From NCBI RefSeq assembly GCF_000346615.1, contig NZ_ANNU01000019.1:1-64000 (forward strand): 64,000 nt of DNA, read 5' to 3'. The notes beneath the pieces were generated by a model. It made no database searches. It was given only the letters and a program-made list of their open reading frames with translations, and was not told the DNA's origin. Position numbers and translations under genes: made by a program. This DNA is from Nafulsella turpanensis ZLM-10 (GTDB lineage Bacteria; Bacteroidota; Bacteroidia; Cytophagales; Cyclobacteriaceae). Positions 53,104 through 62,905 of this stretch are shown in pieces (position 1 is the first letter of the stretch; every line of letters starts with the position of its first letter).

Positions 53104-53475
53104 CTAACGGCCCACCCAAAAGCCGGCAGCGGCTAAAGCAATGCCGCCAAGCAGGCTACTCCCTGTATAGAGTAATGCTGTGCTGTATTGGCCCTGCTGG
53201 ATCAGCTGAAGATTTTCAACCGAAAAAGTAGAGAAAGTGGTAAAGCTGCCACAAAAGCCTGTGGCTAAAATAAGGCGCCACTCTGCCGAATAAAGGCCCT
53301 GCTGGCTTAAGCTGGCCAATAGGAACCCAAGTAGCAAAGAGCCACACAGGTTAATAAACAGGGTAGGCCAGGGAGAATGGAAGGTGGTGTGCTGGGTCAT
53401 TAGAAGGGAAATGGTCCAGCGGGCTATGCTTCCGGCAAACCCACCCAGCCCTACCATGAGCAGAGGTTTTATCAT
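53104..53475 (-). CDS. crcB: CrcB/Fluc fluoride channel
   Basis: 123 aa, four TM helices. Family motifs: GLGGFAGSIARW, TLFINLCGSLLLGFLLA, and ATGFCGSFTTFSTFSVEN (the GFCGSFTTFS pore signature). Fluc proteins form dual-topology dimers that export fluoride. I looked for a fluoride riboswitch upstream and saw none. A small membrane-protein gene lies 63 bp upstream on the same strand. Confidence 0.94.
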   Translation of the reverse strand: MIKPLLMVGLGGFAGSIARWTISLLMTQHTTFHSPWPTLFINLCGSLLLGFLLASLSQQGLYSAEWRLILATGFCGSFTTFSTFSVENLQLIQQGQYSTALLYTGSSLLGGIALAAAGFWVGR

Positions 53476-53538
53476 GCTTAATCTTTTGCGGTAAAACTAC
53501 CGTTAAGAAAGCAGAAATAAAAATGGCTAACGGCCACT

Positions 53539-53688
53539 CTACTTATTCTCCTGGTAATCGAAATAGAAGTTTTCCTGTTCGTCGTAAGAAGGGGCATCCT
53601 TCATAAAGAGGAGCCAGAAAAGGAAGCGGCTAACATAAAATCCCCCTGTCAGGAGAAGGACCAGAATAAAAATTTGTACAGCTAACAT
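53539..53688 (-). CDS. Small membrane protein (49 aa)
   Basis: 49 aa: one TM helix (VQIFILVLLLTGGFYVSRFLFWLLF), then an acidic, aromatic tail (YDEQENFYFDYQENK). No family recognised. It lies upstream of crcB on the same strand (63-bp gap), so co-transcription is plausible. The strong TM/tail layout and good codon pattern support a real gene. Confidence 0.6.
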   Translation of the reverse strand: MLAVQIFILVLLLTGGFYVSRFLFWLLFMKDAPSYDEQENFYFDYQENK

Positions 53689-54274
53689 AGGTTGAGAATT
53701 TAAATACAAGCTTAAACGGAGAGCGGCTTGTAGTGGTTACAAATATCGGAAAATATTACTTGCAAAATGCTAATATCATATTGAAATATTTTTCTGATGC
53801 CTGGGTTTTCTTTCTTCTGCTTTTCATTTATACACCCGGGTACAAAAAGAGTAACCTCATTCCTGGTGGAAGTATCCTTCTCTCCCTTTTGGTTGTTTGT
53901 ATTCCTCTAAAGCTTTTTCTGCCTCATCCGGAAAGGTTTTTCTTTTTCTAATTACTTTAAGGTAGTTGGTTTTGGGGTAAACTGTTAAAGCTTTACTTTA
54001 AGTAAAGGAGCTTTAACAGTCTTATTCAGTCCTTCTGATTTCTTACATGAAAAATGCTTCTGGGTTTTTCTTCTCAAGGAGTGTGCCATACAAGAATTTA
54101 GTTGATAAACTTCTGGGGAAAAGACGACTAGGCATTTGTTCGTTCTCCGGCCATGGCTCCGCTTCTCTCGCAACGGGAAAATTTTTGTTCTTTTTCACCT
54201 TCTAATCTCCTTACATCATTTTTTCGGCAAGGGTTTAATCAGTATTTTTAAGAAAATAATTAAGCAATTCCATC
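53689..54274. other. Long intergenic region
   Basis: No convincing gene. It contains a 40-bp near-perfect palindrome at 53981-54020. Confidence 0.5.
53981..54020. repeat. 40-bp near-perfect palindrome
   Basis: ACTGTTAAAGCT at the left pairs with AGCTTTAACAGT at the right, and the centre (ttactttaagtaaagg) is itself palindromic. It could be a hairpin terminator or an operator for the plus-strand gene at 54275. Confidence 0.6.
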
Positions 54275-57097
54275 ATGAAGTACACTACTTTGCTTCTTTC
54301 TGCCACTGTAATTCTGAGCGTTTCGGAAGCAGGGGCACAAAGCAAAATGCCGGCCAGCGAGCCTTCATCCGCCAAAGAAATGCGGGCCTCCCGACAACAG
54401 AAAGAGGCTTTGCAACAAACTTCCTTACTGCAGGATTATCCAGTCCGGAGTATCGGCCCGGTCGTGCAGGGAGCCCGTATTACCGATCTGGCCATCCCAA
54501 AGGGCAACGGAAAAACCTATTATGTTGCCTATGCTTCCGGCGGGGTGTTTAAAACCAATAATGCCGGCACTACTTTCGAGCCTGTTTTTGATAAGCAGGG
54601 GGCTTTAACCATCGGCGATATGGCACTGGCCCCGTCGAATGAAGAGGTACTGTATGTAGGTACCGGCGAAAAGAACTCCAGCCGCAGCAGCTATGCAGGT
54701 TCGGGCGTATACAAAACTACTGATGGAGGCCGGCACTGGCAGCACCTGGGGCTGGATAATATTCAGCATACCAGCCGCATTTTAGTACATCCCGAAAACC
54801 CGGATATTGTATGGGTGGCAGGTATCGGCGGACTCTATTCTAATAATGAGGAGCGGGGCGTATTTAAAAGTACCGATGGTGGCCAGAGCTGGGTAAAGAC
54901 TCTTTACATCAATGACAGCACAGGCATTATTGACCTGGAAATAGATAGTAAAAATCCGGAAGTGCTGTATGCCGCCGCCTGGGAGCGCAGCCGAAAGCCG
55001 TGGGATTTTAAAGGGAGCGGTACCCATTCCGGCATTTATAAAAGTACCGATGGTGGCGAAAGCTGGGAAAAATTAACAAATGGCCTTCCGGCCGGAAAGC
55101 ATGTGGGGCGAATTGGTCTTAGTGTTGCCGATAGCCAGCCGAACACCATCTATGCGCTGATCGATAACCTGGAAGAAACGAAAGAAAAGAAGGAGGAAAA
55201 AACGGAAGGCTTAACCTTTGCCTCTTTTGCCGATATGAGTAAGGAAGAACTTCAGGGGCTCGGGGAGGAAGCATTGAATGAATTCCTGAAGGAAGAGGGC
55301 TTTCCGGAAAAATATACCGCCGCGAAGATAAAGGCCGATGTGGCAGCAGGAAAATATACTCCCCGCGATATTGCGGATTATAAAGGTGATGCCAATGCAG
55401 CACTTTTCGAAACCCAGGTGCCTGGTGCGGAGGTGTACCGCTCTACCGATAGCGGCAAAAGCTGGGAAAAGATGAATGAATACCCGCTGGAAGGTGTATA
55501 CTATACCTACGGCTACTACTTTGGCGAAATTCGCACTTCACCTACCAACCCCGATAAAATATTTATACTGGGTGTACCACTGCTGAGCAGCGAAGATGGT
55601 GGAAAAACCTTTTACCGTGTCGATACCACCGGCCAGGTGCACGTAGACCACCAGGCGCTGTGGATAGATCCGCAGGACGATGAACACCTCATCCTGGGCA
55701 ACGACGGCGGCTTATATACCAGCTACGATGGGGGTGCCACATGGAACCATCTTAATAATACAGCGGTAGGCCAGTTTTATACTGTTAATGTCGATATGGA
55801 GAAGCCCTACAATGTGTATGGCGGCCTGCAGGATAACGGAGTGTATATGGGTTCGAGTAAGTCTGTTCCGAATAAGACGGAGGACTGGGAGCACATCATG
55901 GGCGGCGATGGTATGTACGTGGCTGTGGACCCCCGACCCAATAAAGTGGTGTACACCGGCTACCAGTTCGGGAATTATTTCCGCCTCAACCTGGCAACCG
56001 ATGAAATGGAGTATATCACTCCTCAGCACAACATTGGGGAGCCGAAGCTGCGTTTTAACTGGCGCACGCCTGTAATTCTAAGCCCCCACAACCCGGATAT
56101 TGTGTATATGGGAGCGCAAAAGGTTTTCCGCAGCCTCAACCAGGGCGATAGCTGGGAGGCCATTAGCCCCGACCTGACCAAAGACCTGCCACAAGGCAAT
56201 GTGCCCTTCAGTACCATTACCAGCCTGGATGAGTCTCCGCTGAAGTTTGGCTTACTGTATGCCGGAACCGATGACGGAAATGTGCAGGTAACAAGGAATG
56301 GTGGCGGTAGCTGGGAAAAAATAAATGGAAGCCTGCCGAAAGATTTATGGGTGAGCAGCATTCAGGCTTCGGCCCACGAAGAAGGAACGGTATACCTGGC
56401 CCTGAATGGCTATCGCTTCGATGACTTCAATACCTACATTTACCGTAGCGATGATTACGGCCAGAACTGGGAAGAAATTCAGGGGAACCTGCCCGATGAA
56501 GCGGTGAACGTCCTTATTGAAGATCCGGTAAATCCGTCGCTCCTGTATGCAGGGACTGACCATGGTGCCTATATCAGCATGAACAGGGGCGATAAATGGC
56601 ACCCGATAACCGATCTACCTAATGTAGCGGTATACGATATGGTGGTGCATCCGCGGGAAAATGAGCTGGTTATAGGTACGCATGGGCGCAGTATTTACAT
56701 TATGGATGTAAAACCCCTGCAGAAGTTAAGTAAAACGGCCGGAAATTCCCTGCTGGCTTTCGATGTCAAGGACCTTCGGTACTCGGAACGTTGGGGCGAG
56801 CGTCGCTACCCTTATCTCGAACCTGAAATCCCGGAAGTAACGCTCAGGTATTTTGGGCCAAAGACAGGAGCCGTGGCGGTTGAAGTATTGAACGAAGCTG
56901 GTCACCCTGTTTATGTGGGGGAGGGTTCGGCAGAAGAAGGTTTTAACTTCTGGAAATGGAACGTGCAGCAAAACCGCAATGGCGAAAAAGGAAGGAAGAA
57001 CAAAAAGGTGGAGTCTGATTATCTGAATAAAGGAAAGTATACCATTCTTCTTAAAATGGATGGGCAGGAAGCCAAGAGCACCTTCGAAATTAAATAA
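54275..57097 (+). CDS. Exported BNR-repeat/VPS10-like glycosyl-hydrolase-family protein
   Basis: 940 aa. Signal peptide 1-22. Long beta-propeller with many Asp-box (S/T-x-D-x-G-x-x-W) repeats: TTDGGRHWQ, STDGGQSWVK, STDGGESWEK, STDSGKSWEK, RSDDYGQNWEE. A charged helical insert lies at about 305-385 (KEEKTEGLTF...). The end carries a beta domain (VEVLNEAGHPVYVGEGSAEEGFNFWKWN). The layout is that of the sortilin/VPS10-like exo-alpha-sialidase-fold family common in Bacteroidota, often secreted; the activity is unproven. Confidence 0.85.
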   Translation: MKYTTLLLSATVILSVSEAGAQSKMPASEPSSAKEMRASRQQKEALQQTSLLQDYPVRSIGPVVQGARITDLAIPKGNGKTYYVAYASGGVFKTNNAGTTFEPVFDKQGALTIGDMALAPSNEEVLYVGTGEKNSSRSSYAGSGVYKTTDGGRHWQHLGLDNIQHTSRILVHPENPDIVWVAGIGGLYSNNEERGVFKSTDGGQSWVKTLYINDSTGIIDLEIDSKNPEVLYAAAWERSRKPWDFKGSGTHSGIYKSTDGGESWEKLTNGLPAGKHVGRIGLSVADSQPNTIYALIDNLEETKEKKEEKTEGLTFASFADMSKEELQGLGEEALNEFLKEEGFPEKYTAAKIKADVAAGKYTPRDIADYKGDANAALFETQVPGAEVYRSTDSGKSWEKMNEYPLEGVYYTYGYYFGEIRTSPTNPDKIFILGVPLLSSEDGGKTFYRVDTTGQVHVDHQALWIDPQDDEHLILGNDGGLYTSYDGGATWNHLNNTAVGQFYTVNVDMEKPYNVYGGLQDNGVYMGSSKSVPNKTEDWEHIMGGDGMYVAVDPRPNKVVYTGYQFGNYFRLNLATDEMEYITPQHNIGEPKLRFNWRTPVILSPHNPDIVYMGAQKVFRSLNQGDSWEAISPDLTKDLPQGNVPFSTITSLDESPLKFGLLYAGTDDGNVQVTRNGGGSWEKINGSLPKDLWVSSIQASAHEEGTVYLALNGYRFDDFNTYIYRSDDYGQNWEEIQGNLPDEAVNVLIEDPVNPSLLYAGTDHGAYISMNRGDKWHPITDLPNVAVYDMVVHPRENELVIGTHGRSIYIMDVKPLQKLSKTAGNSLLAFDVKDLRYSERWGERRYPYLEPEIPEVTLRYFGPKTGAVAVEVLNEAGHPVYVGEGSAEEGFNFWKWNVQQNRNGEKGRKNKKVESDYLNKGKYTILLKMDGQEAKSTFEIK

Positions 57098-57167
57098 TTA
57101 AAAAATAAAAATAATAGAAAGCTGGCTGATGCAGAAGGAAGCTCTTCTACATCAGCCTTTTATTTGT

Positions 57168-57668
57168 ATGGAAGAATTAGATTTAATCAGGCAGCAGTTT
57201 AGGAGGTCGCAGGAGTGGACGCTTAAGCTGGTAGAGGGGCTGGATGAGCAATACTGGAAGCAAACGCCTCCGGAAGTGAACAGCAACATTAACTGGCAGG
57301 TGGGGCACATTACTACCAGCCTTTACTTTCAGGCCCTGGTATGCATTGGCGGCTCTCGCGAAAAGGTGAAAAATGAAGTGCCCGTGCAGGAGTATATCAG
57401 TTTGTATAAAAGAGGAACAGGGGCTGCTGAAAGGCTGGGCGAAAAACCAGGCAAGGCTGAATTGCTGCAGGCCATGGCGACCATTTTTCAGGAAGTGGAA
57501 AGAGCCCTCACCGAAATGGAGCCGGGTGCGCTTAACGAACCCGTGGCAGTTTCTCATCCGCTGGCGAAAACGAAGCGAGAGGTACTCTCCTGGTGCTCGC
57601 ATCACCAGATGTGGCACAATGGCATTATTTCGCTGCTCAGGCGCCTGCTTACCGGCCAGAGTATTTAA
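57168..57668 (+). CDS. DinB-family protein
   Basis: 166 aa from ATG 57168 (an earlier in-frame ATG at 57129 precedes the likely start). Four-helix DinB fold: QEWTLKLVEGLDEQYWKQTPP, NINWQVGHITTSL (His), and LSWCSHHQMWHNGIISLLRRL (His pair). The three His would bind a divalent metal. DinB-like proteins include thiol S-transferases. It is co-directional with the BNR gene, 70 bp downstream. Confidence 0.82.
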   Translation: MEELDLIRQQFRRSQEWTLKLVEGLDEQYWKQTPPEVNSNINWQVGHITTSLYFQALVCIGGSREKVKNEVPVQEYISLYKRGTGAAERLGEKPGKAELLQAMATIFQEVERALTEMEPGALNEPVAVSHPLAKTKREVLSWCSHHQMWHNGIISLLRRLLTGQSI

Positions 57669-57943
57669 CAGATTTGATACGGGAGGAAGAGTGTTTTTCT
57701 TGGCGTAACTGGTCTTACAGTTTCCAACATTCTAAAATGGAGATCGCCGGACGCCTGGGTGAACAAAAACACCTGCTTTAGCATTGTATAGGCAAAAGGT
57801 TCACCTTCCTGCCGGGATGGAGCCGCTGATGATTTTTTTCCAAACTAATTGTATTTCCACACTTGTTCCTTCAGGAAAGAATTTTTCAGCGCCCTGTAAA
57901 CTATCCGGCGGACCTAGTCGGTTAATTATTAAATATTTTCTGC

Positions 57944-59434
57944 ATGTCCAGATTTTTGTATATAAGCAGTTTGCTGATGATGCTGATAGCTACCGGCTGT
58001 CGGGTGCAGCAGGGTGAAATGTATACGGACTATTTTCCGCCGGCAGGAGCAGATAGTGCGGAATTTTACCAGGGCAGGCGGATACATGACTTTGTTGCCT
58101 CCCTGGCTCCTCATACCTTTAATGGTAGTCTTATAGTGGAAAAGGAAGAAGAGACGCTCCTCCGGGAGGGCTATGGCTATGCCAGCTGGATTGAGCAGGA
58201 AGCCTTTCGGCCCCAAACCATCAGCCATACAGGAAGCTTTGCCCAGCAGTTAACCGCAGCGGCTATTTTAAAGCTGGCCGCAAAAGAAAAGCTCGCTTTA
58301 ACAGACCCGCTTTTGAAATTTTTTAAAGACCTGCCGGAAGAGAAAAGTGAAATCACCCTTGACCAGCTGCTAAGGCATACGGCCGGACTCCCTCAGGATA
58401 TTGCAGCCGCGGAACGACAACTTACAAAAGAAGAATTTCTGGAAGCACTCTGGCAACAACCTTTAGTTGCTCCTGCAGGAGCGCAGTATCAATATTCAGA
58501 AGCAGGCTATCGCCTCCTGGCTGCTGTGGTTGAGAAGGTAAGCAGGAAATCTTATGAGTCGTATATCCAACAGGAGCTGCTAAAGCCGGCCGGCCTTAAA
58601 ATGACCGGCTATGTGCTGCCCGATTTCGGGCAACAAAAGAAAGCAGGCGCCCTGGGCGATGTGCTAAGCGAGGAAGAGGCCCTTCCGGATTATAAGAAAA
58701 TGGCTCCTGCGCTCTGGCATATCATGGGTAGTAGCGGTGTTCTTTCCACAGTAGAGGAAATGCACCTTTGGCAGAAGGAGCTCCTGGAGGGAAAGCTTTT
58801 GCCTGCGGACTTTCGCCAGCGGATATGGACCGCAAGAGAAGGCGTGCCGGAGGGAGCATCGGCCTACGGATGGGTGCTGGGGAAAAGTGCCGGAGGGAAA
58901 CCAGTTCTACTGCACAATAGCGGTCAGGGAAGCTACGTCAGCCAGTTGTATGCCAACCCGGAGGAGGAAATCTTTATGAGTCTTCTAGCCAACAAATCCA
59001 ATTACCAGGTAGAGCGCCTCTCAGGGCAGCTGGCCCGTTCCCTTATGGTGCCATCTTATAGTCCTACGCCAACTCCTGCAAGGGAACAAAAGTTTGTTCG
59101 CCTGCCGCATGGAGAGGAGGCAGCGCAGCTGAGGACTTTGGTGGAGTTTGCCCGGGAAGAGAAAGGAGTGGAGCCTGTCGAATTGATAAATCAAACTTAT
59201 AGTCCGGCTTTTCAGCAATCTGTTCAGCAACAGCAGCATGTGCGGGCGCTGGGCAGCCTGCGCGCTTACCTGCAGGGGGCTTCTCTGGAAAAGGTAAACC
59301 GGGTAGGGCGGCTTTATTCGCTAATGCTCCATCAGCCAAAGGACGACGTCTGGTACCTGCTCAGGGTTGAAGTGGAGCCTCTTGCGCCTCATCTCATTAA
59401 TTCCATTGAGCTGGAAGCAACCAACCCTTTATAG
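57944..59434 (+). CDS. Class-C beta-lactamase-like lipoprotein with degenerate active site
   Basis: 496 aa. Lipobox LIATGC (Cys19). The beta-lactamase/serine-hydrolase domain runs about 45-370: in place of the SxxK motif it has S98-F-A-Q101, the YxN motif is Y184-S-E186, and the third box is HNSGQGSY. Family helices around it are intact (LTAAAILKLAAKEKLALTDPL, LLRHTAGLPQD). Residues about 375-496 form an extra domain. Loss of the catalytic Lys suggests a binding or structural pseudoenzyme, though Ser98 remains. Confidence 0.85.
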   Translation: MSRFLYISSLLMMLIATGCRVQQGEMYTDYFPPAGADSAEFYQGRRIHDFVASLAPHTFNGSLIVEKEEETLLREGYGYASWIEQEAFRPQTISHTGSFAQQLTAAAILKLAAKEKLALTDPLLKFFKDLPEEKSEITLDQLLRHTAGLPQDIAAAERQLTKEEFLEALWQQPLVAPAGAQYQYSEAGYRLLAAVVEKVSRKSYESYIQQELLKPAGLKMTGYVLPDFGQQKKAGALGDVLSEEEALPDYKKMAPALWHIMGSSGVLSTVEEMHLWQKELLEGKLLPADFRQRIWTAREGVPEGASAYGWVLGKSAGGKPVLLHNSGQGSYVSQLYANPEEEIFMSLLANKSNYQVERLSGQLARSLMVPSYSPTPTPAREQKFVRLPHGEEAAQLRTLVEFAREEKGVEPVELINQTYSPAFQQSVQQQQHVRALGSLRAYLQGASLEKVNRVGRLYSLMLHQPKDDVWYLLRVEVEPLAPHLINSIELEATNPL

Positions 59435-59537
59435 CTGATATAAATGAAAGGTGGCTGTACGAGTAGGTCGCTGATATTGCATTTGTGGAGTGAAGGCCTG
59501 CAAAGGCCAGAGGAGAGGCTGTAAGCAGATTGTGCTC

Positions 59538-60131
59538 TCACAACAGCTTGCTCTCGATCCAATCTTTCGTATATGCCTGAATTTCCGAAAAAAAGAGTTG
59601 AAAGTCCTGCTGAAAATCTTTGTAATGCGCTTGTAAATCCTCTGGGCCCGTCTCCAGGCCGGAGTTAAAACGGGTACGGCGGGCAATCCCGGCACAGGCC
59701 TGGCCAATACCATCTATAGTGCCATAATTTAATAACCAGTTATCCCGCTTCATATAAGGGAGCATAAAGAGGGCTTTTTCCGGCAGCCACCGCTGCTGAG
59801 CCTCCAGCAGAGCATATACCTCTGCGGCAAAGTCTGCCAGCGGCTGGGAGGAATACTGCTGGAAATCAGCAGCAAGCAGGTGGTCGTAAAACAGGTCTAC
59901 CAGTACTGCACTGTAGTGATGATAGCGCGGGAAGAGCCTTTTCTTGCTTTTGAGTACCAGCGGATGCTCATCGGTATAGGTGTCAACGGCCCTGTGAAAG
60001 AGGATGCCTTTTTGTATCTCGGAAGGATATGATTGGTATTTTTTTCCCTTCACAAAATCGCCCAGAAAGTTGCCTAAGGTAAAGAGAGGGTGCTGTGTGC
60101 CGGAAAGGTAAAAATGGGCCAGGTAATTCAT
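59538..60131 (-). CDS. acpH: ACP phosphodiesterase (AcpH-like)
   Basis: 197 aa. The family start MNYLAHFYLSG...LGNFLGDFVKG matches AcpH/DUF479, with FHRAVDTYTDEHPLVLKSK carrying the His/Asp metal residues, then VDLFYDHLLA. AcpH removes the 4'-phosphopantetheine group from holo-ACP. The assignment rests on these blocks; no acp gene is adjacent. Confidence 0.85.
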   Translation of the reverse strand: MNYLAHFYLSGTQHPLFTLGNFLGDFVKGKKYQSYPSEIQKGILFHRAVDTYTDEHPLVLKSKKRLFPRYHHYSAVLVDLFYDHLLAADFQQYSSQPLADFAAEVYALLEAQQRWLPEKALFMLPYMKRDNWLLNYGTIDGIGQACAGIARRTRFNSGLETGPEDLQAHYKDFQQDFQLFFSEIQAYTKDWIESKLL

Positions 60132-60435
60132 TCGTTATTGTGTTAAAGATAAGCTGTATAATAAAGAGCCTGCATATTTTCTTTCCTGCTGAAGAAACTG
60201 GTATAGCACCTGCTGCAGCTCTTTACATTTAAAGATGTTCAATTAAAAAGGTAAATTTAAGCTTTCTGTCGCACACCCACATTTTATGTATGCCTTTACT
60301 TCTTTGATTGTATAAATTTTATAAATAGAATGGGCATTCCTTTTGTTCGTGTAGAGCATCAGCCGTCTATCAACGAAATGTTAAACATTCGGTGGCTGGC
60401 CCTTATTTTTATCTTTGTGGTAACAACTACTTTTT
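60132..60435. other. Divergent intergenic region
   Basis: It separates acpH from the helicase gene. No gene or clear promoter boxes seen. Confidence 0.35.
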
Positions 60436-62403
60436 ATGCCGAAAGAAAATCAGACATATCCGGAGAACAGTCCAGAAGCAGAACTTCAGAAAACCCTTGC
60501 TTTGCTGAAGAGAGAAAAACAGGAAGACCTGAACCAGTACAGGCAAAAAATACTCAACAGTAGCCTGGATGAGCGAAGGCGCGACGGGCTTTGCTGGTAT
60601 CCGGTAAATTTGCTGAAGCACTACCTGAGTACAGGCGAGAAATATGTGCTGGAGGTGGAGCGTACCAATCGTACCAGCGAATCGCATGTATTTGCGGCCG
60701 GTAAAGCTATTAGTTTTTTTGTAAATGCCGGGGGCAAAGTCGATGAGGCCACGGAAAGAGCCAGTGGCGTTATTAACTGGGTAAAGGGAAACCGAATGCG
60801 CTTTACCCTCAATGCAGAAGATTTGCCCGACTGGCTGGATGATGGCAAGCTCGGGATTGACCTGCTCTTCGACGAAGCCTCTTATAAAGCGATGGAAACC
60901 GCTATGCGGCAGGTAATGCAGGCAGGAGGTCGAAGCCGGCAACTGCGCGATATTATACTGGGTTATAAAACGCCTGCTTTTGAGCCGCAAAAGGTAAGGG
61001 AAAATGCAGCTTTAAATCCTGCCCAGCAGGAGGCACTGAGCAATGCTTTGGCCGCCCGCGATGTCGCAATTATTCACGGCCCTCCGGGTACGGGTAAAAC
61101 AACCACCCTGGTGCAGGTGATTAAAGAAGTGCTGAAGGAAGAAAAGCAGGTACTGGTATGTGCTCCCAGTAATGCGGCGGTAGACCTGCTGTGCGATAAG
61201 CTGAGCGAAATAGGGCTGCAGACCCTTCGCATCGGGCATCCTGCCCGTGTTAATGAAGATATGCTCCCGTATACGCTCGATGCCCGTGCCGCTAACCATA
61301 GCAGCTATAAGGAGCTGAAGCAGATGCGCAAAAGGGCGGAGGAACTGCGGACAATGGCCATGAAGTACAAACGGAACTTTGGCCGAGCAGAGAGAGAGCA
61401 GCGAAAACTGTTGTTGCGGGAAGCCACCGTTTGCAAAGACCAGGCTGAGCAGCTGGAATACTACATCAGCTACGATATTTTTGACAAAACACAGGTGTTT
61501 GCCGCTACCCTCGTGGGTTCCAATGGCCACCCTATTCTGGCCGATATGAATTTCCGGACCGTATTTATCGACGAAGCGGCCCAGGCGCTGGAGCCTGCCA
61601 GCTGGATTCCCATTCTTAAGGCAGAGCGTGTCATTTTTGCCGGTGACCACCGCCAGTTGCCGCCGACCATCAAGAGTTTTGAGGCTGCACGTGAAGGGCT
61701 GGCGGAGACCCTGTTCGAGAAGAGCATTAGCCGTACAGAGGCGGCAGGAGTGCCGGCCGCTAAAATGCTGGAAGTGCAGTACCGTATGCATCAGACCATT
61801 ATGAACTTTAGTAGCCGGCAGTTTTACGATGACAGGCTGAAAGCGCATGATTCGGTAAGAGAGGCCCTTTTGTTGCCGGATGAGCCGCCTCTGGAATTTA
61901 TTGACACTGCCGGCAGTGGATTTACCGAACAGCAGGACCCGGAGAGCCGCAGTACCTTTAACCTCGAAGAAGCCAGAATGGTGATGAAGCACTTGGCTTA
62001 CTTACTGGAGCGAATAAGTTTAACAGCCGTAGTGGAGCAGAAGCTGCAAATTGGTGTGATATCTCCTTACAAGGCCCAGGTAAAAGTACTGAATGAGCTG
62101 TTCGATGAGCGGGAAGAATGGAAGTCAATTAAAGAGCAGGTAGATATTAATACCGTGGATGCCTTCCAGGGGCAGGAACGCGATGTGATATACATTAGCC
62201 TGGCCCGCAGTAACGAAAATGGAGAAATTGGCTTTCTGGCCGATGTGCGGCGCATGAATGTGGCCATGACGAGGGCCCGCAAAAAGCTGGTCGTTTTTGG
62301 CGATTCGGCCACCTTAGGGAACAACCCTTTTTATAATCAGTTTCTTGATTATGTTCAGGAAATGAATGCCTACCGCAGTATTTTCGAATTAATATATGAA
62401 TAA
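60436..62403 (+). CDS. UPF1/IGHMBP2-like superfamily-1 helicase
   Basis: 655 aa. N-terminal helical/oligomer domain, then Walker A GPPGTGKTT at residues 215-223, Walker B FIDEAAQALEPASWIP with DEAA at 379-382, motif III GDHRQLPPT, motif IV YRMHQTIM, motif V VDAFQGQERD and motif VI MTRARKKL. It is a cytoplasmic SF1 ATP-dependent RNA/DNA helicase of the UPF1-like group with the SMUBP-2 family layout. The GNAT gene overlaps its end by 8 bp. Confidence 0.93.
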   Translation: MPKENQTYPENSPEAELQKTLALLKREKQEDLNQYRQKILNSSLDERRRDGLCWYPVNLLKHYLSTGEKYVLEVERTNRTSESHVFAAGKAISFFVNAGGKVDEATERASGVINWVKGNRMRFTLNAEDLPDWLDDGKLGIDLLFDEASYKAMETAMRQVMQAGGRSRQLRDIILGYKTPAFEPQKVRENAALNPAQQEALSNALAARDVAIIHGPPGTGKTTTLVQVIKEVLKEEKQVLVCAPSNAAVDLLCDKLSEIGLQTLRIGHPARVNEDMLPYTLDARAANHSSYKELKQMRKRAEELRTMAMKYKRNFGRAEREQRKLLLREATVCKDQAEQLEYYISYDIFDKTQVFAATLVGSNGHPILADMNFRTVFIDEAAQALEPASWIPILKAERVIFAGDHRQLPPTIKSFEAAREGLAETLFEKSISRTEAAGVPAAKMLEVQYRMHQTIMNFSSRQFYDDRLKAHDSVREALLLPDEPPLEFIDTAGSGFTEQQDPESRSTFNLEEARMVMKHLAYLLERISLTAVVEQKLQIGVISPYKAQVKVLNELFDEREEWKSIKEQVDINTVDAFQGQERDVIYISLARSNENGEIGFLADVRRMNVAMTRARKKLVVFGDSATLGNNPFYNQFLDYVQEMNAYRSIFELIYE

Positions 62404-62905
62404 GCCAGTAATTACGGATGTTGTATTTAAAGAGGTGGAGCCAGAGCAGCTGAGAGATTTGGCTGCTATGCACCTGGAAATATGGCAGCAGGCATACAGG
62501 CACATTTTTACCTTAGAAGAGCTGGGTAAACTAAAGATAAAGGCATTTGAAGATGCCTGGCGATTGCGCACTGCCGATGGTGGAAGGCAGGTCAGGTGGA
62601 TTATACTTGGTGAAAAGGAGGTGGGCTTTTTGTCATTTGTGCAGAATGCCGGGGATACGGAAATTACCCACTTTTATATTTTGCCTGCTTATTGGGGGAG
62701 TGGTACTGCGGAAGCTGCTTTTAAGCAGCTCCTGCTGTTGTTGCTTTCAGGCGGCATTAGAAAGATAGAGCTGTGGGTGCTGAATGAGAACCACCGGGCA
62801 AAGAACTTTTATGCAGACTGGAATTTTAAGCTGAACGGGAATAAGCGGAGCAGAGTTGAGCAGGGGCTTCAATTGGAGGAGTTCCAGATGGAGTTTGCTG
62901 TATAA
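62396..62905 (+). CDS. GNAT-family N-acetyltransferase
   Basis: 169 aa. It contains DLAAMHLEIWQQAYRHIFTLEEL at the start, VGFLSFVQNAGDTEITHFYILPAYWGSG (acetyl-CoA site region), and KIELWVLNENHRAKNFYADWNF, characteristic of GNAT acetyltransferases. Substrate unknown. The ATG lies inside the helicase stop region (8-bp overlap), so translational coupling is likely. Confidence 0.9.
   Translation: MNKPVITDVVFKEVEPEQLRDLAAMHLEIWQQAYRHIFTLEELGKLKIKAFEDAWRLRTADGGRQVRWIILGEKEVGFLSFVQNAGDTEITHFYILPAYWGSGTAEAAFKQLLLLLLSGGIRKIELWVLNENHRAKNFYADWNFKLNGNKRSRVEQGLQLEEFQMEFAV

Noticed and set aside
53476-53538. Fluoride riboswitch upstream of crcB
   Set aside because: I looked for the conserved pseudoknot motifs and saw only a short hairpin; no match.
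53733-53951. 72-aa ORF on the plus strand
   Set aside because: Starts with a rare codon, no domain; non-coding-like.
60330-60563. 77-aa ORF on the plus strand
   Set aside because: Overlaps the helicase start in another frame; the TM-like stretch comes from AT-rich upstream DNA.
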